From Heterobilharzia americana (lineage: Eukaryota; Platyhelminthes; Trematoda; Strigeidida; Schistosomatidae): a DNA stretch of 64,000 bases. The notes beneath the pieces were generated by a model, which was given only the letters and a program-made list of their open reading frames with translations, made no database searches and was not told the origin of the DNA. Positions 45,331 through 56,063 of this stretch are shown here, one piece after another. The translations under genes were made by a program, and so were the position numbers. Every line of letters starts with the position of its first letter. Position 1 is the stretch's first letter. The stretch covers positions 6,023,755-6,087,754 of the forward strand of contig OX104132.1 of assembly GCA_944470555.2 (NCBI GenBank), read 5' to 3'.

Positions 45331-48254
45331 TCAATAATTATTATTCTTATAGAGGGATCTGGAAATATCTAGAAAATCCTTAAAAAGGATGCATGACACG
45401 AACCGGATAGTATAAACAACTATAAGGGCAACATTAAGAAACAAGAAACCAAACTTCTGCGATGTTATCACATGCTTAAGTTGATTCATGAAGCATAGGC
45501 TGGATTGCAAACAAAGCTGGAATCCAGGGGGCACTTAAACTTACAAACTCGTCTAGAAACAAGCTTTGTGGGTTAAAAGATCCTTCAGAGCTCACTCATG
45601 AAAACAATTCATAATATCGAACTCCATACAGATTTCAGAATAGTCAACTGAAGCTAATCAGAACAATAAACAACAAAAGCTTGGTCAAGTAAGATAGGTA
45701 GATAGGTAGAAGCTCAATCAGTGCGATGCATACAATCACAAAATAGAAATGAACGAAAAGACAGTCTTAAAATCTATCCTTATGTGTGACCAGAGAGACT
45801 AATAACAATGGGAAATTACAAGGATCAAGAAGTTACAATAAGTAATGGCCGTTGCTCAACAGGTGGGTTTAATGCCACAGTTACCTAGTAGGAAATAACC
45901 TGTCGTTTGAAGTAATGGCTGAGGACTCCAAGTTTCCGTTGGAACAACATCGCTCACTGGTATGCAAGTGCATCCAGTTGACGAGTCTCAAATAGAACGA
46001 AACACGCCTCCAAAACTTCACTGGTAGCCACTACTAAGTGAATTAAAACACTACACTCATGCAATAAAAATCATTCCACACCTACTCTAGATATTTGGAA
46101 AACCCTACCCGTAATACGACAAATGACTAAGAAAGGGAAATACCACTCTATTAATAGAATGTTAAAGATGTTGAGTTACCGGTTTTATGAATCTAAACAA
46201 GAAATTGTACTCAAAGCGTCAGTCAGTAAAGAATACTGTTTCCTTGGGTGAAAAAATCATTCTTGGTATTGTTTATTACCATGATGCCCTAGTTCTAAAA
46301 TTACAAAAATATTAAAAGGATTTGTGCACGTTTTTCAATATCATTTTCATATTATTTTACTGAATCCTACATTCGTTGAATGCTTTCTCTACACTAAATT
46401 TATCTTTGTTTCAATAACATACCCTACTAAATCAGTTGGTTAGCCAAGCGAGAATAAAAACAGTAAGTCATTATTCCAAATAAAATTTCTAAATATATTA
46501 CTTACAGTTAAATGTTGGAAAACAATTGCAAGAATAGAGAACGTTATCGCCAATACTGTTACAACCCAGACTATAATCAGTATTATTGTACACGCGATAG
46601 AAGCCAGTGGCATAAATTGAACTGAAAAAATCACCGTCAAGAATTCCATAAGAATTGCTGTACAAAATAATATTATGCACCACAGAGTTTGAAAATATAC
46701 TGAGCCTATGCCAAATACTAATGACGTTAGAATATTCTGGAATCATAAGAAGAAATGAAGCACATTAAATCAGATGAACATTTGCATGAGTTGATTTCAA
46801 TGTATCGTTGAACAGCATGAAACAGCTCACAAAAGACACTTGTAAGGATTGGAGATCTTGACAAAACCTAGTTCATCTGCTATTTACTCGCAATACTACC
46901 GAATATGGTGTATTTCCCATCATTTAAACATTAAATTTTAAACTTTTGAAACTCCAGAACTAAATTGCTACATCTACGGTGCGCCGTACAAATCTCTCAG
47001 TTTAGTCAACCTTCCATATCTCTAATTCCTTCCTCGAAATCAACTAACAATTAAAATCGTCATCAGTAGGGAAACATTTTCATTTATATTTACATTATAA
47101 CTTACAGTTTTTTTAGTATATTTGATATATATTTGTCAACGGATTTCGTTTTACCTGGATTGTTTACCCCAGTTCTATGTACACTTGTCACAAATTCATA
47201 ACATTGAAATGAACATCCCGACATTTAAAGATTGAACCGTAGTTTTGCTCTGCACAAAGCAGAAGTTCATATGCGATGAGACAAGTGAGTACAACACTAA
47301 CCGGAATGAGTTTTTGAACGGACTCAAGAACTGTCTTATCCTTGACTTTCTATAAAAAATGTACTGGGAAAGCCCTGAGCTGCCATTTTAATGCCTGATG
47401 CCACAAATATATCCGAAACGAGAGCATAAGAAGCTTCTATGGATTAATTCAAGATTATAAGTTTATTGCTTTGATAGAACCAATAACTTTATACATGTCA
47501 ATTATTATTATATTATATTCCAAAATACTTCGCATGTTACTCCATTTCAGCTAACATCTGACCAAACAGCTACACCTAGGCTACAAATGGGATAACGATA
47601 ATCTAGTATTCCTTTATCTGACGAGTAACCGTGATTGATGCTGCAGCTTGAATAACACTATAGCGTTTGAAGCGATGACTACTAAGTTCGAGCCTCGAGG
47701 GAATAAAATCACTCCCCAGAAGTCAGATAAATTCAGCTGACCCGTTCTAATTACGACAAAACACACCTTAGTTGCACTACTAATCATTATCTGTTATTAG
47801 AAATCATCAGATATTAAATATTTACAAATTATGAAATTGTGAAGGTAAGAATTCTTACCGCGATAACTGCCAATATACTATCTACCACCAATAAGTTCAA
47901 GTAGAAGTTGAGAATACTCCAGATAAGATACACAAGTATGAGAAGAGCACTTTAAATGAATCGTTAGTATTAAATATATTCTCTACATCACAACAATTGA
48001 AAACCACCAGCTACTACTGAGCCAACGTCTACTTTCTACTCTACAATGAATAATGAAACTTACTTCTTTATGAAGAACACTCACCCACATGAGAACGATA
48101 AAATGAATGTAAATGAAATCAATAGTTGTATTGTTGTAATTATCAGTCCCTTGATTCAAAGTCAAACAGTTGAAATACACAAAAGTAAACTTACTATGAT
48201 GAAGATACGCACATTACTTGGAGAACTCAAAATCACACCTTTCTTCATAATCAT
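45331..48254 (-). CDS. Five-exon gene for a 190-residue multi-pass membrane protein
   Basis: Minus-strand exons: 48254-48195, 48149-48085, 47949-47859, 46736-46506 and 45456-45331. All introns are GT-AG with strong donors (GTAAGT, GTGAGT, GTAAGA, GTAAGT), and every junction phase agrees (0, 2, 0, 0). The joined frame is 573 nt. The protein starts MIMKKGVILSSPSNV and has about five hydrophobic segments: ~16-38 (GLIITTIQLLISFTF), ~44-64 (LLILVYLIWSILNFYL), ~76-104, ~108-146 (CTIILIIVWVVTVL) and ~150-173 (FLFLNVALIVVYTI), ending SRSLYKNNNY. No enzyme motif or tetraspanin CCG is visible; it is probably a small integral membrane protein of unknown role. Intron lengths rise 45, 135, 1122, 1049 bp. 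The frame is open ~54 nt upstream of the ATG, so an earlier exon is possible. Confidence 0.72.
45800..46040 (+). mobile_element. Sm-alpha-like hammerhead SINE, S2 family (copy l), within the last intron
   Basis: The S2 layout is complete: GGGAAATTACAAGGATCAAG, head with CAGTTACCTAGTAGGAAATAA (A-box region), GTTTGAAGTAATGG, CAACATCGCTCACTGG, then hammerhead GTGCATCCAG, TTGACGA, GTCT-CAAATA-GAAC, GAAAC, ACGCCTCC and CACTGGTAGCCACTAC. The core has C3 to T and stem II has a C.A mismatch, so activity is doubtful. It lies antisense to the membrane-protein gene. Confidence 0.7.
46041..46505. other. Intronic sequence of the membrane-protein gene
   Basis: Part of the 1049-bp last intron. If the donor at 46505 were not used, the frame would read on 22 codons to a stop at 46440. 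Confidence 0.5.
47625..47790 (+). mobile_element. Sm-alpha-like SINE, S2 family (copy m), within the third intron
   Basis: Recognisable blocks are GTTTGAAGCGATGACTAC, TTCGAGCCTCGAGGG (B-box), AAATCACTCCCCAGAAGTCA, then AATTCAGCTGACCCG, TTC-TAATTA-CGAC, AAAACACACC and GTTGCACTACTAA. It resembles a hammerhead with core CTGACCC. It is antisense to the host gene. Confidence 0.55.
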
Positions 48255-48404
48255 CCTTAAGGAATCTTCTGAAGTATTTGTCACTTGTTTGGATAGACCG
48301 TTAAGTCTACCTCAGTTTGTAAGGTTCTAGATTACTTCTAGTTTGAAAATCTCTCCATTTATATATATGTACAGAAAATCCAAGCCTCTGAATATATTAT
48401 CACT

Positions 48405-48405
<1 letters not shown>

Positions 48406-48453
<48 letters not shown>
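48406..48453 (+). repeat. (TTA)16 microsatellite
   Basis: About 48 bp of uninterrupted TTA/ATT repeats, just upstream of the membrane-protein gene. It gives a spurious poly-tyrosine frame. Confidence 0.95.
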
Positions 48454-48669
48454 GCCACGGCAGTTTCGATTGCAAGGAATAAAAATTACATTTTCGATCA
48501 AAGTTCAATACATTCAATAAACAATACACATGATTACGTGTGTGCGTGACAAAGGCTACTTAAAACAAATACAAACAAAGAAACAAACACTTTATGCATT
48601 CAACTGTTATACGCAATCATTATCATATGCACTCCATTTTTCGTAATTACAATCTTTTTTGGCTAATTC

Positions 48670-48947
48670 AGATAGCCGTGGTTAATTAGGTAGACTTGTA
48701 TTGATACTGGCTAATGGTTGTAGGTGAAATGAAGATTTGGACTCGAGCCAGCGACCACCTGGGCTTCCGACCTGGTGATTGAAGTGAAATAAAATCTGGT
48801 CAGTGATCAGGCCTCGCAGCTGAGTTGGTAGAACACCAGGCTGGAAACGCAGTGGCGGCTGCTTCGAATCCCGCCGGGGTCCAAATTTTCATTCCACCTT
48901 CATTCATCACCCGGTATCAATACAAATCTGCCAAACCTCGGCTATCT
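48670..48947. repeat. Inverted repeat of a tRNA-like unit (foldback element)
   Basis: The left arm 48670-48780 and right arm ~48836-48947 are imperfect inverted copies. The outer ends read AGATAGCC...TGTATTGATAC on the left and GTATCAATACAAATCTGCC...GGCTATCT on the right. The right half contains a tRNA-like stretch with A-box-like GCAGCTGAGTTGGTAGA and B-box-like GCTTCGAATCCC (48816-48885). The left half holds the reverse complement of a similar B-box. A functional tRNA is unlikely because the acceptor and T stems do not pair properly. It may be a snap-back dimer of a tRNA-derived SINE or a small foldback transposon. Confidence 0.6.
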
Positions 48948-49074
48948 CAGATGGTCAGAATGATAGTCAAAGAACAGTTTCTCGAATGATTTTCGAAATG
49001 CAGTTTAAGATAGTAAAATGTTTTGAATTAATCTAGTATTTATGGAGGTATTCATCTTGAAATGATATCCTTTA

Positions 49075-49240
49075 TAGAATGTGAGAGCACTGGACAGTTG
49101 CTTCATCCTACTACACCTCATCAATGCGCACCCTAGATTCCACGAGTGCTAGAACTCAGGGCTTTCAGGCCTTCCAGCAAGCACATTATCACTCAGTTAC
49201 TGGGTCGGAACTCAATGGTCCACATTTTCCTGCTTTTGTC
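49075..49240 (-). mobile_element. Hammerhead SINE, S1 family (copy h), degraded
   Basis: Minus-strand reading contains GACCCAGTAACTGAGTG (A-box region, decayed), CTGAAAGCCCTGAGTTCTAG, GTGCGCATTG, ATGAGG, GTAGGATGAAGC, AACTGTCCAGTGC. It follows the S1 order; the ribozyme is non-functional. Confidence 0.55.
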
Positions 49241-49503
49241 GAAACTATACTGCTGAGGATTTTTATACTATGAAGAATTAGATATCTCATACTCTAAGGT
49301 TTAAAACTATCGATTATGGTTTTTGGAGCCAAATCACAGTCGCCTTCTGTACGTAGAATTAAGATATACTAGACTCAATCAACATATGTGACTGGTGCTA
49401 GTCAACTGGTGTTTTTGAATCGGTGATGAAAATTTGACCCTTATGTTATTACATCACCTAATTTTTTGACAATGTGAAAAGCCAACTTTACTACCTGCAG
49501 TTT

Positions 49504-49788
49504 TTATGCTGAAACAAGTATAGACCGATAATAAATGAGGGATAAATAATCACCATTTGAGCATTCAGCTTGCTCTATGTAGTCACGTGGATTTCCACAG
49601 GCTGCTCTTTCTGCGGTCATCTTGCCATGTTTGAATGTATATGTGTATAAGTCAATGGGAGGATTGTATGAGGATACTTCAGAACGTCTCTGCTGAAGTT
49701 TGATGTTACACCGACAATTTACTTTAGTCTTTCCAAAGACAAATTCACTAACCCAATCTAATAACTGACACTCTTCCATCAAGTTCAC
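49504..49788 (-). CDS. Candidate host exon, cysteine-containing, unknown product
   Basis: A minus-strand frame of coding-like composition: ECQLLDWVSEFVFGKTKVNC, RCNIKLQQRRSEVSSYNPP, then FKHGKMTAERAACGNPRDY and AECSNGDY. Five cysteines and no hydrophobic segment suggest an extracellular or secreted portion. Possible acceptor TGATGGAAG just before ECQ; possible donor AAATG|GTGATT after AECSN, otherwise the frame ends in TAA at 49504. The first codon of the open frame is GTG. It could be an upstream exon of the membrane-protein gene or a later exon of the Ly6-like gene; phase cannot decide. Confidence 0.4.
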   Translation of the reverse strand: MNLMEECQLLDWVSEFVFGKTKVNCRCNIKLQQRRSEVSSYNPPIDLYTYTFKHGKMTAERAACGNPRDYIEQAECSNGDYLSLIYYRSILVSA

Positions 49789-51534
49789 ATTAAGGAAGCA
49801 GCTTCATTCTAGGATGTCATTTTTAGATGTACATCTGAAAAGACAAGACTATGGATGACCTAAAAGGTACAACCACAGAAAACTTAGGGGGAACAAACAA
49901 CCTACGAATTTTCATAGTTGTGTACCTGTATGCGTCAAACGAAATCTTATTCGACCAATGTACCATTGAATCTGCACTGTTTGCAGTCATGATACTTTTA
50001 AAGATGAACTCGATTTTCTAAAAATATTCTTTATTGAAAACCAGTATCCTGAATGGTTCGTTGCTAGATCTATGAAAATGAGATAAGCTACTCATTCCAT
50101 AATAACCATGATTCCTAACAGGTCTATTCTCATGAATCCACAGTTCAGTGGAAACGCGTTAACTGATATATTGAGAAACCATCTAGCATGTTCATCAAAA
50201 TAGATTCAATCCTGCAAAACCAGAATAAATTTCTCTATTTACCCGAGGCTTCGATTATGCGTTAAGGATAAACTAGATCCTTTGGCCACTCAGTGGATTA
50301 TTTCTATATGTGTTTATCAATTCAAGTACCCCTGTAGAGCAAGGTATGTTTAACGTACTCAGCGTTTGCTCTCTAAATTTATCTTTGAAAAACATAAGAG
50401 TCTGGTTTAATCAAAGATTAAGTAGATCTCGTCGTTTACTGTAGAGCATTTGACTGATTCTGACTACCCAGTAAGTACAGAAAACAACTTCATTGTCATG
50501 GAAGCTTGATGAAAGGTGTATGCCTGAAACTTCTTCAAAGTATAGAGGCTGTGACAACTAATATTTTGAAGCCTGAACGCTCCACTCAGATAAAGTCTGC
50601 CCAGTCACCCTACTTGCAGTGAACATCACCTATAAGAACGTTTTACCCTCACAATCTTTTCTTTCACCTATCAACTAACAAAAAACATCATCCTATAAGT
50701 CACATTTTGACTTATTGCATTTGCTAGTCCTTTTAATCAAATCACATCACATAAATGAACAACATAATGTTGCATTGGTTTTCAATCTTCTTATCTGAAC
50801 ATCTCTTGTGAAATGCCTATATCACAATTCCAAATGGCAAGCTACACAATGTTGCTTTTAACTACCAAACCTTTTACTCAGCAACGGGTGTTTCTAACTA
50901 AATTTCAGAGGTTTGATGGGATAAATGTACTCTATGTCTCAGAAAACCGACCAAACTTGTGTAACGATTCCCATGTGACGTACTCTGGCTCATTAACGAA
51001 ATCCACAGGTTTCATCTAACTTCTATCAGGTAATGAGATTATAGGTTATTCGGATATTATAGGTGAGGATGTCTCGATGCTTCACAGTAAAAAAGAGAAT
51101 GGTTTCAAGTTTACTCACATAATACAATACTAATTTTAAAAAATTGGAGATTGTTTTTGCTATAATTTCAGCTGTCGCACAGATCTTTTTCTAGCCAACA
51201 AAGACATCGGAAATAAAGTGGAATATCGCCCGATTGGTAGACCGCTTACATCGAGTAAATGATCGATATAAATAAATTACTCTCAAACATTGTCAGAAAG
51301 TATTGATGGAAGATGATCTGCTTTCAGAGTATGTATTGGGACGTTGTTCATGCTGTAGTCTGATTTTGTATTTGTCATTTTGATTGTTGACAATTACAAC
51401 TAAACGTATGTTATCTACACCGACTAGTCACGGGAGACCAACCTATTTCATGCAGTCTAGTTTTCAGTGCAGATCGAATTCTATCGATCATATTTGCAAT
51501 GTGGCCATCAAGCTAGAAGACTCAGCATGACGGT
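49789..51534. other. Unassigned sequence
   Basis: No supported feature. The plus-strand 68-codon frame at 50813-51019 has no recognisable motif. Confidence 0.4.
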
Positions 51535-51695
51535 CACATTAGTAGATGTTAGCTGGTTGGAGGCAACCAGCAGGAAAGTGTCTCTCCAACCTCGATGGAA
51601 CTAATGTTCCCGCTGAGATTCGACCCTGCTTCACACAGTGTTGTAGTCAACAACGTTACCTCTGAGCTACTCAGGCCGCTGCATTTACAATTACA
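51535..51695 (-). mobile_element. tRNA-headed SINE, S3 family (copy 3)
   Basis: Minus-strand reading starts GCAGCGGCCTGAGTAGCTC, with A-box TAGCTCAGAGG (a full match to the consensus) and B-box-like AGGGTCGAATCTC, then GGGAACATTAGTTCCAT, GAGGTTGGAGAGACAC and ends CCAACCAGCTAA. The ribozyme segment found in the 24475 copy is missing here. Confidence 0.65.
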
Positions 51696-51749
51696 ATTGC
51701 CAGTAATTCTCTCCGGGGGGGTTGTGGAGATTTGTTAGTTGATTTTTTA

Positions 51750-52090
51750 AAGGTAGAATTTCTCATGGAATGACATCAGTCGGAGGAACATTAGGAACCT
51801 GGAATCTCTGGACAGCTGTTTCGTTCTAGTATGGGACTCTTCAGCAGTGCGCATCTGTGACTTCGCCCTGCCAGAGATAGAACCCAAGACCTTCAGGTTC
51901 CGTGGCCAACACGTTACTATTAAGCTAGCCACTGAGTCGTAATCCAGTAGTCCACATTTCCTACTTCTGTCAGTTCACGATATAGTGCGACCTTCATACA
52001 ATGTTGTCGTTGTGTAACTGTCCTCTTGTCCGGTTTAGTTGACTCCACTGGTCGCGACTTCTCATTGGAACTTCAGGAATTCACCGGAAA
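51750..52090 (-). mobile_element. Hammerhead SINE, S1 family (copy i), most complete unit
   Basis: Minus-strand order from 52090: end of the direct arm (GAAGTTCCAATGAGAAGTCG), linker (AGAGGACAGTTACACAACGA), tRNA-like head (CAGTGGCTAGCTTAATAG; B-box-like GGTCTTGGGTTCTATCTC), hammerhead 51852-51803, and 3' part to GATGTCATTCCATGAGAA. It lies directly 3' of the Ly6-like exon, so it has inserted into or just beyond that exon. Confidence 0.7.
51803..51852 (-). ncRNA. Hammerhead ribozyme with intact catalytic core, S1 copy i
   Basis: Minus strand: stem I GCGCACTG, core CTGAAGA (exact CUGANGA, plus-strand 51838-51844), stem II GTCC-CATACTA-GAAC (one C.A mismatch), GAAA intact, stem III ACA-GC-TGT perfect, cleavage triplet GTC with C17 at 51811. 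Downstream stem I is CAGAGA instead of CAGTGC, so only three base pairs remain next to the cleavage site. All conserved core bases are present, making this the best catalytic core in the window; the weak stems are the open question. Confidence 0.6.
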
Positions 52091-52094
52091 ATTT

Positions 52095-52318
52095 AAGTGT
52101 GCTACATTTACTGCTGAACATAGAGGATACAGCACTAGGATACTGAGAATAGTATTCTTGCCCTATGAGACTGGATATTACGCATAGATTACATTTAAAA
52201 CCATGTATCATGATAGTTGAATGAAGATTACCACTCAGATTTGGACAGTTATTACATTTCAGCGGTCCGTCAACGAGTCTAATCAATAAAAAAGTCACAA
52301 AAACCACTTTGCTTAACA
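52095..52318 (-). CDS. Candidate secreted Ly6/CD59-like exon
   Basis: After GGGTGTTCAG the exon begins TG-TTA-AGC, so a preceding exon ending in A would give ATG. It encodes LSKVVFVTFLLIRLVDG, a good signal peptide, followed by PLKCNNCPNLSGN, GFKCNLCVISSL and SSMFSSKC. The C..C / C..C / C spacing after the signal peptide resembles the three-finger Ly6/uPAR proteins expanded in schistosomes. GTAAAT at ~52111 would be a donor. The frame otherwise runs into the S1 SINE and ends at 52062. The later exons with the Ly6 CN terminus are not found. Small cysteine-rich secreted protein is the safe call. Confidence 0.42.
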
Positions 52319-53363
52319 CTGAACACCCGAAACCCCCTACTGATCATAATCCTATGACCACTTTGTGATCAAATCCAGTTGTCTCTGTCAAAGCAGAGCA
52401 ACCTAAAAAATAAAAATCTTCAAATGTCCCCTCCTTGACAGGTGCATTTGTGACTCCCTAGTAAGATAGCCAAATGCCTCATCATCGTTACGTGCCAAAG
52501 CGTCAATGTAAAGAAGCTGTACATAGAACAGTTTCGATGTTAGTGTATGAGCTGGTGGCAAAAGAGCGGAGAAGATACACACATTGATGATCACTGACAG
52601 AACCTAGTTGAGCAACGTAACCCGACCGATAGCTGCTACCTTGACATGGTGGTCTGGCTTGCATATCACAATGACCCAACGAGCTATGCTGGGGGGGACA
52701 CTTGTTCCCTCGAGGTCCTACTATACCAGAAACGTCTGCTGGATAGTCGTTAGGCGAAAAGCAGTCACCATTGTGATGTAAATTACTACACTATGATAGG
52801 GGTCTGAGGGAGAAGTCGTGCCGCTGCTTGCCGGACAAAATGTAACTGCAGTAAGGTGTTTCCCTTGAATGACCAACAGTACCTGCTGATGCTGCCTTCT
52901 TAGTAGAAGAGAGGGATAGAAGAGGTCGGCTCCAACAAAAACGCACACCACCATATCCCACGGTCCGCCTGTGTTGGTTCATTTGTCATTTCTTTTCGAC
53001 CATCCGGCCCCAAAAATACAAAAGTTCAAAACAGGTATACACAAGATACTGAGTGTGAGAGGCCTCAAGCAGATGTCTGACGGGCTCTGTGGTCACACAA
53101 ACTTCTGTCAGGTACCTTAAGAATAAATAGCCTTCCACGGTGTGGACAGCCTGCAAGTGTCAACCGCCCCCATAACTCTGTCAACACTCAAGTTTCCTCA
53201 GACTGCTATCCACCCACCTCTTCATTACCTTCTAATCTTCCTTCACGTCTCCCAATTAACAATACTACATCATCTTTAATTTCCCCTAGTTCTGAAGCTT
53301 TGACGACGATCTGAGTTCATAAACAGCATGCTTGGTCTCCTTTAACCACTCTTCAAATTACAT

Positions 53364-54137
53364 ATTGGAGCCTTCAATGTCCACACCCTCCGTCAAATTG
53401 GTCAACAGGCTTCGTTGGCAAAAGCTCTAGCAACTCGGGCCATAGATGTGTACTGTGTTTGTGAGACACGCATACAGGATCCAAGTGTGGTTATTCACCT
53501 AATCTCTCCCGACCAATCTGGCGAATGAGCTAAATTCACCCTTCTAGTTTCCGGAGATTCGATGGCTAGATGTTACGGTCTTGTATTAAGCACCAGGACA
53601 GAAAGCTCAGTACTAGACTGGATCCCAGTTGACAGTCGCCTCTGCGCTATGCGGCTGAAAGGCCCAGTGAGAACTAAAAGGAACAGTGAAACTCACCGCT
53701 GCCTCCTTGTAATCTCTGCCTACGCACCCACTGACTGCAGTTTGAATGAAGTGAAGGACAAGTTCTACCGAAAACTGCCTAATCTCCTTTCGAAAGCCAA
53801 AGTTTCGGACGTGATGGCTGTAGCGGGTGATTTCAACCCACAGGTGGGTAGACTGAGTGAACCAGAAAGGCATTTAAGTGGCACTTTCGGAGTCCCGACT
53901 GAACGTACAGATAACGGTGGTCGCCTACTGCAACTATGTTCAGATAAACGCCTACTTCAAGCTAGTGCAAATTTCAGACATAAAGAAAGACACTGTCTGA
54001 CGTGGTATCCCTCGAGCTTAGCTCAGCGAAGGACACAGATAGACCACATTGCTACTGGTCATCGCTGGAGAGGATTGGTGGAAGAATGCCGCTCCTTCTG
54101 GAGTTCATGCTTTAATAGCGACCACGCGTTGTTGTGA
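53364..54137 (+). pseudogene. Endonuclease of the 52.6-kb element
   Basis: It starts IGAFNVHTLRQIGQQ (the conserved G.wNvrtl opening), then LATRAIDVYCVCETRIQD (catalytic E of the ETR block). A TGA at ~53527 is followed by the 191-codon frame 53562-54137 with GLVLSTRTESSVLDWIP, LLVISAYAPTDCS (SAYAPT block), VMAVAGDFNPQVGR (GDFN intact), TDNGGRLLQLC, TWYPSSLAQRRTQIDHIA and the terminal FNSDHALL (catalytic D-H pair). All main active-site motifs are visible. Only the internal stop clearly disables it. Confidence 0.8.
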
Positions 54138-54859
54138 GCGCGTATATGCGTACCTCTGAATGGATGTAGGAAAAATTTGACAACAAAACCATTAAGAGCG
54201 CAGCTCGACAACAAGAACACCAAAGCCGCTTTCAGTGAGAAATTGGCTAGGAACTTATCGGAACAGAAGGCTATTACCCATCCAAAAGAAGCCTGGTGCC
54301 ATCTCCAGGCTGCTGTAAAGGCAGCGCGAAAAACTGTAGCCGACTCCGAAGAGTGGCTAAAAAGAGCTAGTGGATATCAGCAGCTTCTTCCGAACTAGTG
54401 GATGCACGTCAACGCATCCACGAAGGCTCTGGGTACAATGAAGGGCTAGCGCAACTTAAAAATAGATTGAGAAAAAGTCTACGCACTGACCATGAACAAT
54501 GGTAGGCAGCGAGGGCTAAAGAGATGGAAAAAACAGCGATGACTGGTAACAGTAGACAGTTGTTTAGGCTTGTTAAGTAAACTGGGGGAAAAGGTCAACG
54601 ACGGTTAGTGAGACTATAGCGGAGAAAGATTAGTGTGAGATTCACACGCAGGGGAGATGACTGGAACGATGGGTAGGGCACTTCAAGGAACTGTTTGACT
54701 AGCCCCCAGCCACCAGTGTGTTGCCTGCTATCCTGCTATGCCTGCTATTCAAACCCCAAATGGAACATTGAGATAGGCCCCCAACACTTGCAGAAGCCGA
54801 GGAGGCAGTAGGTAACCTGAAACGAGGAGAGGCAGCATGACTAGACGGACTAACTCCAG

Positions 54860-56063
54860 AGGTATACAAGGATGGTGGTACAGTGCTCTTAGTCAGGTTA
54901 ATGGAAGTGTTGGCTAGTATGTGGGAATCAAATATGATCCCCTCTAACTGGTCTAAGTCATTGATTATCTCAGTCTTCAAGAAAGGCGAAAAGTCCTCTT
55001 GTGATAACCACAGACTAATCAGCCTCATGAGCATAAAATCTAAAATTTTGGGTTTAATAATTCTTCGACGCCTGATTGGAGTTCGGGAACAGCAAGCCCG
55101 AGAAAAGTAGGCGGGCTTTAGACTCGGACACAGGTGTATCGATCAAACATTCACACTGCGCAAGGTTTTGGAACACAGGCACACTCACCATTGCCCAATA
55201 ATAGCTGCATTTCTCGACCTGAAGGCGGCATTTGACTCCGTTGATCGAGAAGTCTTATTGCAGTGTCTCTCACTGGAAGGCATGAAGAGTATTTACATCA
55301 CTTTATTGAAGGCTCACTACTCCAGCACCTCTGGGCGTGTTAGAGCCTATGGCTGGATGTCCGGGAAGCTGAACTCGTCCAGTAGTGTCCCTCAAGACTG
55401 CACATTCTCCACTCTTATTCACTTTTATCATAGATATTCTCATGGAGGTCTCCTTCATGTCACCCGATTACACAGACGTCGACCTAGCCGCGGGCGAATA
55501 TCGTTAGACCTAAAATACACAGATGACACAGTCCTGTTAGATGAAGACTCTGGGATGATGCGAATTCCTCTGAAAACTCTAAGTGGCAATTTGAGAATGT
55601 TTTGGTTGCGCTTCTCACCACCCAAATGCGACTAGCTGCCCAGGGACTGATCTTCAACGGTGCCAAGGCCAACAATAAGGAGTGAAGTGGCCGAGTGTGT
55701 TGATCACCTCACTTATGAGGTCAATGGGATCAGCTCTGGTGCGCCAGTCAGTGGCCGGTGAAATCTCTGTACGAGTACAAAGGGCTCAGTCGGCTTTCGA
55801 CAGCTGACGCCACCAATGGCGCTGCCTTGATATCCGACTGTTGCATGTACTGCACAGCAGTCTGGTCTGTTCTACTGTATGGCTGTGAAACATGTCCATT
55901 GAAGGTGGAAGACATGAGAAGGTTTCAGGTTTCTGACCACCGTTGCCTTCGCAGCATCAGCCGTATTCCGTGGCGTCATCACGTGGGTAACGCAGACGTC
56001 AGGCCTGGAGTTTCAGGAAGAAGAGGTAAGTCGGTTTTGATGTTGTTAGTCTTCATAGATTAA
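54860..56063 (+). pseudogene. Reverse transcriptase and C-terminal region of the 52.6-kb element
   Basis: Blocks in order: NLKRGEAA then LTPEVYKDGGT (~54820-54880), MIPSNWSKSLIISVFKKGE (54930-54990), ISLMSIKSKILGLII; a stop at 55108; IAAFLDLKAAFDSVDRE (motif A, 55200-55250), SSVPQDCTFS (motif B, degraded from GVRQGCPLS), LKYTDDTVLLDED (motif C with TDD instead of ADD, 55510-55550), then LLYGCETCPLKVEDMRRFQV and DHRCLRSISRIPW (55870-55980), the typical C-terminal zinc-region precursor of these elements. At least four frame breaks. Confidence 0.75.

Noticed and set aside
48343..48549. 68-codon frame with a run of tyrosines
   Set aside because: It is a translation of the (TTA)n microsatellite.
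48816..48887. Possible functional tRNA gene
   Set aside because: A- and B-box-like motifs are present, but acceptor and T stems do not pair and the unit is half of an inverted repeat.
52403..52594. 63-codon minus-strand frame with a hydrophobic start
   Set aside because: It starts at GTG, lacks splice support and lies against the 5' end of a retrotransposon.
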